Assembly: GCF_030272615.1 (NCBI RefSeq)
Contig: NC_081414.1
Coordinates: 524,568,137 to 524,632,136, forward strand
Direction: 5' to 3'
Length of the DNA: 64,000 nucleotides
From: Cryptomeria japonica
Lineage: Eukaryota; Streptophyta; Pinopsida; Cupressales; Cupressaceae
Position numbers and translations under genes: made by a program. Within the stretch, counting starts at the first letter, position 1, and each line of letters opens with the position of its first letter. Shown here piece by piece: positions 58,011 through 64,000 of this stretch. Under the pieces are notes generated by a model. That model was not told the origin of the DNA, did not search any database, and saw nothing but the letters and a program-made list of their open reading frames with translations.

Positions 58011-59071
58011 TCAAAGGTATGCTTGTGGATGTATGGTAGTTTTTGTAAAATGCAAAAGCAATCTATCATCAGTAATCGATCAATCATCATCTAATAAATG
58101 CAATCATTCTATCAATTCTAACATAAATCGCCTGATCCTAAGTCATTGTTGGTCACTCTGAACAGGGACCAGGGTGCCCTGAGTGCACCAGGGTACCCTA
58201 CTCGGACCATGGCGCCCTAGGGGGACCAGGGGCACCCCCTTGGGACCATGGCACCCTAGGATGACCAGAGTGCCCTAGGACCCCTAGGTGTCCGAAGAGG
58301 GGGCCCAGGCCCATACTAGGTGATGACATCATCATTCCTAAAAACTATGAAAGCATGAAAAATTCAAATCAAGTCAATGGAAGGTCAACTCACCTTGTTG
58401 AGCAGTGGGCCGATGAGTACGGACTGGCATAGGATCTCCATCCTCATAGGTTTCTCAGGTCAATGTCATGACATGATGGCTTGTATGTGGGCTCCTCTGT
58501 AGTGAATAGTGCCAAAAAGTTAGAAAGTGACAAATGAAGCTGTCACTTTCATATTTATCTGTTATGCACTTTTTGACTTTATGTTTTTAAGTTAAAACCC
58601 TCATTTCTGCACTTTTTCTTCAATCTATCATATCTTGATCTAGGATGCTTTGATTGTTGCATCGTTAGTATCATTAGAATCATGAGTTCACCCTCTTCCT
58701 CTGTATTAGTTCTATAATGTGCTTGGATGAGTAATAAAGCCTTGTTGTGAACTTGCTTCATCAAAATCTTTATCACAATTCGTTGCGAAAAACATGATAC
58801 CCTCTTTCACCTCACTAATAAGCAAGTCAAAACAGGGGGCATATAGCTACCCGCAAATTTCATCACCTTCCTTAGTAAACATTAGGTGATTTTGTGATCT
58901 AACATGTGGTTTTGAAGGGTGTGGTTCCTAACTGTGTACTGCAGATACCGTTGGGGGCTTCATTCAACAACTTATGGATATATCATTTTTCAAATGATGT
59001 TTACTTTTCTGTACTTTAGCTTGCATATGCACATAGTGTCATATGACCGCTAAAGTGGGGGTTAAATCTAG
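58011..59071. other. Non-coding 3' region of the Tat element with a minisatellite
   Basis: Between the antisense ORF and the putative LTR. 58155-58290 holds repeated ACCAGGGTGCCCTA-type units about 20-25 bp apart in GC-rich sequence. No ORF with a recognisable motif. Ends with AAAGTGGGGGTTAAATCTAG, which could prime plus-strand synthesis. Confidence 0.6.
58155..58290. repeat. Minisatellite of GACCAGGGTGCCCTAGG-like units
   Basis: About six units with the core G(T/C)GCCCTAGG preceded by GACCA. Related phrases (CATGGCACCCTGGTCCT) recur at 60238-60300. Confidence 0.7.
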
Positions 59072-60733
59072 TGTCGTAAATTGTACACCCTTGCTAGGGT
59101 GGTACAATTTCACACTTAGGTTAGCACCCACCTTAGTGTGTCTTGCATCTTGCATTTCTCATTCCCCTTTAAGATTTTAATTAATTAATTTAATTAAATC
59201 TAAGGTCATATTTCATCACTTAACATATTATAAAGTTGGGCCCTTTACCCTAACTATTCCCCTTTTCATCTTATTCCTCCAATGAATCATTTAATCATAA
59301 ACCCTATTTGTGTCTTATTTCAACCGTTTAAGCCCGATTTCACATATTAAAACATCTCCAAATCAGTTGTAACTTTGGGATGCACTCTAATATCATCATA
59401 TCTAATGGCCCCAAAAATTTGGTGAAAAGTTGGTCTGACCGTGGTGTGAATGCACATGGTCTGCGGTTTTTTCCCCAAAATTTTGGGAGCACAATCCTAT
59501 GATATAATAATAATTAACCCCAAAATATCAACGAGAAATTCAAATCCGAGGTCGGTCTAAACATGAAATTAAGATCTAGGGTTTCATACTTAAGAGCTCT
59601 CTTTCTTCATTTGAAGGGGTCTTCTTCTAAGAATCTTAGGATAGGTTTTTGGAGCATTAGAGCCTTCTTTGCAATGAAAGAGTATATCTTTGAAGTCTTC
59701 AACAACATACAACATTCATTAATCAAACATTCATCAAGCATGATTTTATCAATTGGGGGCTTTTTAAGATGTAGAAGAACAATAGGAGATCACTGACTGA
59801 TGATTGGCTTGTACCTCTCCCTTGGGGTTGGGTATGGTTTCATATTGTTATCATGTCTTTGCATAAGCTTCATTTTGATTCACATTCATGCTTTAGATCA
59901 CTTTGCATTGTGGATTTAGAGAATTTACTTTGTCAATTAAAAGCAATTAGGGTTTACTCTTTAGGGTTGCTCTAAGTTGTTTACTTTCATTCTTAGGATC
60001 TTGCACACACACAAGGTTCTTGCACACACATTTTTGATACATTATCAGCTATTTGTGGAGGTGGAAATCACCAAAAATGGGGGTTTGACTAAGGAAAAAC
60101 CCTATATAGCCACCCCAAACCCTCTTTTTTAGCTACAGGTACAGGTTTGGATCCGAGCGTCCTTGGAAGTTTCAGGACCGGAAGAGCACACAAGGACAGT
60201 TATGGGTTGCAGATCTTGGCAAAAGCCCCAAGGATAGGGGCATGGCACCCTGGTCCTACCTAGGATAGTCATTTGGTGCCATGGTCCTGCCTTATGTCAG
60301 CAGGACTTGGCAGAACAATACTTTGCAGGTCTCAAAATCCCTCCTATCAGTTTCAGCTCCAGAATTGTAGAATAAGGACAATGGTGTGGCACTCTGGTCT
60401 CAGAAATTCCTGCTCAGCTTTTAGACACATGTGAACCTCTGATTTTTCCTTATGATCCATACTTTTCCGCAGTGTATCAGTTCTTCTTTGATCTGCATTC
60501 TCAAATTAGGGTTTGCTTACTTACTTGCTTTCTAGGTTAGATTGCATTTTGCATCATTCCTCTCTCTCATTTACAGCAAAGGAATAGAAAACCTAAGAGG
60601 TAATCCACGACTCTCTCTTCCTTATAATAAGTATCTGAAGCACGTTACCTCCCTAGGCTCTTTCATATTCCATGAGTGTGTATGAGAGTGGGATTAGGGT
60701 TTCCATACTTAGTCTCACTTTTTCCCCTACACA
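59072..60733 (+). repeat. Putative 3' LTR of the Tat-like element
   Basis: Starts TGTCGTAAATTGTACACCC after a purine tract and ends at a CTACACA before the TA-rich tract. It contains a strong hairpin at 59081-59107. There is no second copy in the window, so the boundaries are not proven. The ORF at 59563-59796 shows nothing recognisable. Confidence 0.45.
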
Positions 60734-61060
60734 GTATATATTTGTATATACATATATATACATATATATATGTATATGTATATGTGTATACATATATATA
60801 TAAATGTATACATATCTATGTATATATATATGTATATATATATACATATATATATGTATAGATATATATGTATAGATATATGTATACATGTATATACATA
60901 TATATGTATACATATATATATATACATATACATATATATGTAATATATATGTATATACACATATATGCATATGTGTATATACATATATATACATCTGTAT
61001 ATATGTATATATACATACATATATATATATACATACATATATACATACAGACATGATTTC
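60734..61060. repeat. Degenerate TA/TATG-rich microsatellite
   Basis: TATATACATATATATGTATA-type sequence. It corresponds in position to the (TA)n of the LARD LTR at 14058-14161. All long ORFs here encode Tyr/Ile repeats and are artefacts. Confidence 0.9.
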
Positions 61061-63448
61061 ATAAATATATTTCTATAAGAGGGATCTTCAACTTTGAAAT
61101 GTATAAACCAATAATCTCTAGAATCGCAAGATTCATTGCTAATTTTCAATAGCCTAATAATTCCCCAAATTCTCCCATTTTCAAACAATTCTATTTCATT
61201 TTCTCATTACAATAAACAATGAAACTGATTTTTATTCAAATTAAGAAGAAATTTTAACATGCAAAGAAGAAAAGAATCAGAAACCTACATCTTTTCGTTA
61301 TCTGGTACCATCTCAAAGTTGGAAGTAATAATTCCCAAGGAAGTCCATAAATGTGAATCATATATCCAAGGCACAGATCCAGAAAAATTGAACCAAAATC
61401 TATCAATCTCTTCACTAATTCTCCAGCAAGTTCTCCAAACTAGAATTCCATTATTTTGCAATATCATTTTTCAAAACCAGATTTTTCCTCCAAATTTCTT
61501 TGAAAACCCTCACAACCAGAAAATACATTTTTGTAGAGAAAATTCACTAAGAGGCCCAGAAAAAAAAAAATCTTCCTTTCATTTTTTGAAAAAGCAAGTA
61601 AATAACCCCCTTACAAATTGTAACTCCCACAATTAAGTCCATGCAAAGAATCTAAATAATTAAATCCATTATCTAATTTATTTCTTTGTATCTCCCCACG
61701 CGAAATTAAAATATTTTCCTTTTTGAATTATTTTCCATGAGCACGATAAAATTCGATTAATAATTAACTAATTCCCTTTAACATAATTAAATTAAAAAAT
61801 AAATAATCAAAAGTTTAATAAAATAATCTTTTCAAATACTAAAATAATCTAAATCTTTGAACCCCACCATTTTACTTATAAAAATATTATAATATTTTAC
61901 TTTAATTTGTTAATTCAATTACTCTTTAAAATACACAAATAGATATTATTGTCAATTCCCTTACTAGAAACTAAAGTAGTTAAATATTTAAACTATCCAA
62001 CTCATTAAATTTAAAAGTTACAGTAATTTCCCATTCATTAATCTATTTAATGGATTAATATTTATTTTCTTCTTAACATAATAAACACACCACTATACTC
62101 TGCAATGAGGAACTGTGAAACACAAGGGCATACTAGATAGGACTGGACAACCATGGGCCAACAAAATAAGGTCACCTGACACAGGTCGCGTTTCATAGGA
62201 ACAATGTTACAATGGGGTCTGACAAAACTCTAGTTTTCTACTTTACCATTAGGTCGTAGAGCATGCTCAGACCTAAAGATTCGGGTGGAGTCAATTCTCA
62301 GTACCTGCAGCTACATCATTGAGAAAACACACATATATTTGTCCAACATATACAGGCAAACCGATGGAAGAGATTCATGGCATTCAGTGTCCCTCTGAAG
62401 TGGGTGATGAAATATTATCCCCTTGCACCCCATATAGATTCGAACTCATGAAAGAAAACAAACACAAGATATATACATAAAGTAGATAATTTAGTCCAAG
62501 ATTAGTACTTAGTCATATAATCTAACATCTAAGCATCCATAGCGATAAAATGCATAACCAACCACATATCCTGGAATCATGATAAAAATTACATTAGAGA
62601 GTATCACCCAGTCACATAAACAATAGGAGAAATCAACCAAAGTCAAACTAGGTTAAACAGAGTTTGATCAAGGGAGGGGCATTACATTATCCCCCCTAGT
62701 GTTTGACTTACTCTTGGAAGTCACAAGGCTAAAATAGGAACAACAAGAACACATTAGTCATAACACATATATTAAATAATTCAAAAACCATCATTCCACG
62801 AATGTTCTAATAGAACGTAAATTATCTACTAAATTCATTGTCCAAAAGTAGACATGTCATAATGTCAAATATCAAAACTTACACTTTTCATGATGAGTAC
62901 ACCTCCTTAACAACTATATGCATCATTAAAATGATAGACATTCACCTAATTCAACATCCTACACTTACACTTCTTCCTACATTAATAGGGAAACATAACA
63001 TATTTTCTGCTTAAGTTATCACATTTAGATGTAACCAATGCATCATTTATCCACTAAGATCCATAATCCATGCACGTTGAATGAATATAAGTTCATGGTG
63101 TGATATTCATCTCAATATTAACACCAAAAACACCAATCATAAACTAGAATACAATCTTAATCTAAGAGAGGCGGGGAATATAATTACATACTTCAACCAT
63201 CTAAAGCCAACTTAACTCAAAGAGAATATAGATAAACATTCACAAACACTCATCATACAATAAATCTGTAGATCATTAAGTTTATCACATGCAAATAATA
63301 CAATCCACTCAATCCAATTCACACTTCTTCCTAATATAACTTATGATACAAATGGTTACAAGTGATCTTCTCATAGAGAATACACTTTTATTTCCTTAAA
63401 TTTCTATTAATATCATTTGATTACCCAGCATGCCTAGATCAAATCTAT

Positions 63449-63772
63449 GTGATGTCCACCCTTGACAAACTATCAAAGGTTCAAGTGAACATGATAGAAA
63501 TAACACTTAACACACAACTAGGGCTAGCCAAATCAAACATTCAGATTGACCACCAAAAACAAAGAGAAAATGAACCAAGAAACAAATTTGTCAAGCTCAA
63601 AATTAAACAAAGAAAAGTGTCAGTGATTACAACAATCAACAACACCAAAAAAAAAAAACATGACAAGAGTCATAAATTAAATGGAAGGAAAAGAGGATTT
63701 AGTGGTCATCCCTTTCAAAATAAATTTCAAAAGAATAATTCTAGCCCCATAACCACAAAACACAGTACATAA
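63449..63772 (+). CDS. Lysine/asparagine-rich ORF in the LARD internal region, doubtful
   Basis: 107 codons, basic, with no recognised domain. The same stretch in the other copy (19500-19830) is partly open in the same frame but broken by stops. Its strand is opposite to the element. More likely composition-driven than a gene. Confidence 0.15.
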   Translation: MMSTLDKLSKVQVNMIEITLNTQLGLAKSNIQIDHQKQRENEPRNKFVKLKIKQRKVSVITTINNTKKKKHDKSHKLNGRKRGFSGHPFQNKFQKNNSSPITTKHST

Positions 63773-64000
63773 GCAAGTCAAAGAAATCACGATCACTACA
63801 AGATCTCAACACGAGGTGACCAATTTTGGCCACAAGGTAGAGAGTAACCGTTGCACAACACCCAAGATCACATGTCCTAAGTGTGTTAGAGAATGTATAA
63901 TAGGAACCTCAACATATTAAATTAATCACATATCTTTTACCACAATGCAAACTTAAGGAGCACAAGAAGTTAATGAAATTATCCTATACATAAGAGAACA

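Larger units (their letters stand above)
54556..60733 (+). mobile_element. 3' part of a Tat-like Ty3/gypsy element, plus strand
   Basis: Integrase end (54556-55493), pyrimidine-rich tract, antisense plant mobile domain ORF (58010-56520), non-coding stretch with minisatellite, a polypurine-like tract at 59052-59060 (AAAGTGGGG), and a likely 3' LTR from 59072. Copia B2 is inserted at its left edge in the integrase gene. The 5' LTR, gag, protease and RT are missing from the window. The right end is set at CCCCTACACA before the TA-rich tract and is uncertain. Confidence 0.65.
60734..64000 (-). mobile_element. LARD-family LTR end plus internal region (continues past the window)
   Basis: 61063-62686 matches the end of the LTR at 12013-18738 (14570 to 18738 without the nested insert), again ending GGGGCATTACA. 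62687-64000 matches the internal region 18739-20040, beginning with a polypurine tract (minus strand AGGGGGGATAA). It may be the continuation of the broken LTR at 20465-21267, which would make a tandem LTR-internal-LTR-internal array. Confidence 0.75.

Overview
This window is a piece of a large, repeat-rich plant nuclear genome, AT-rich and made almost entirely of LTR retrotransposons nested in one another. The element families (Sirevirus-like and Tork-like Ty1/copia, Tat/Ogre-like Ty3/gypsy with an archaeal-type RNase H, a plant mobile domain ORF) are those of vascular plants. The very large LTRs and old, decayed nesting would suit a gymnosperm or another giant genome, but nothing here fixes the species. 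I found no convincing host gene, tRNA, rRNA or CRISPR array.

Layout. 1-7002: Sirevirus-like copia A, minus strand, its 3' LTR cut by the window edge, inserted into copia B1 (7003-9869, minus; only its gag side and 5' LTR are in view). 9870-12012: unassigned AT-rich DNA and a decayed retroelement gag on the minus strand. 12013-21267: a non-coding element with a ~4.2 kb LTR ('LARD family'), minus orientation; its first LTR holds a (TA)n run, five tandem hairpin units and a 2.5 kb non-autonomous LTR element (14925-17453). 21276-54555: copia B2, plus strand, split by a giant gypsy element (25500-52608; 5-bp target duplication GGTTT), itself split by a Tork-like copia (33445-39456; target duplication AAATC) with one open 1348-codon gag-pol. 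54556-60733: 3' part of a Tat-like gypsy element, plus strand, with an antisense plant mobile domain ORF and a probable 3' LTR. 60734-64000: more LARD-family LTR and internal sequence.

The most unusual object is the giant gypsy element. Each LTR is about 6.85 kb and carries a decayed ORF of about 1200 codons (N-terminal globular part, C-terminal coiled coil) in the same orientation as gag-pol, preceded by a degenerate ~130-bp repeat array at the start of the LTR. Its single-frame gag-pol has the order gag, protease, archaeal-type RNase H, reverse transcriptase, decayed gypsy RNase H, integrase. The primer-binding site fits the tRNA-Arg type used by Ogre elements.

Nesting and LTR divergence agree. 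By-eye estimates are about 9% for copia B2, 4% for the giant gypsy inside it and 2% for the Tork element inside that. One deletion at about 21268-21275 could explain the missing ends of the middle LARD LTR, of the Tat element and of the copia B2 5' LTR. All coordinates come from reading the sequence; divergences are rough counts, and family assignments rest on motifs, not database searches.
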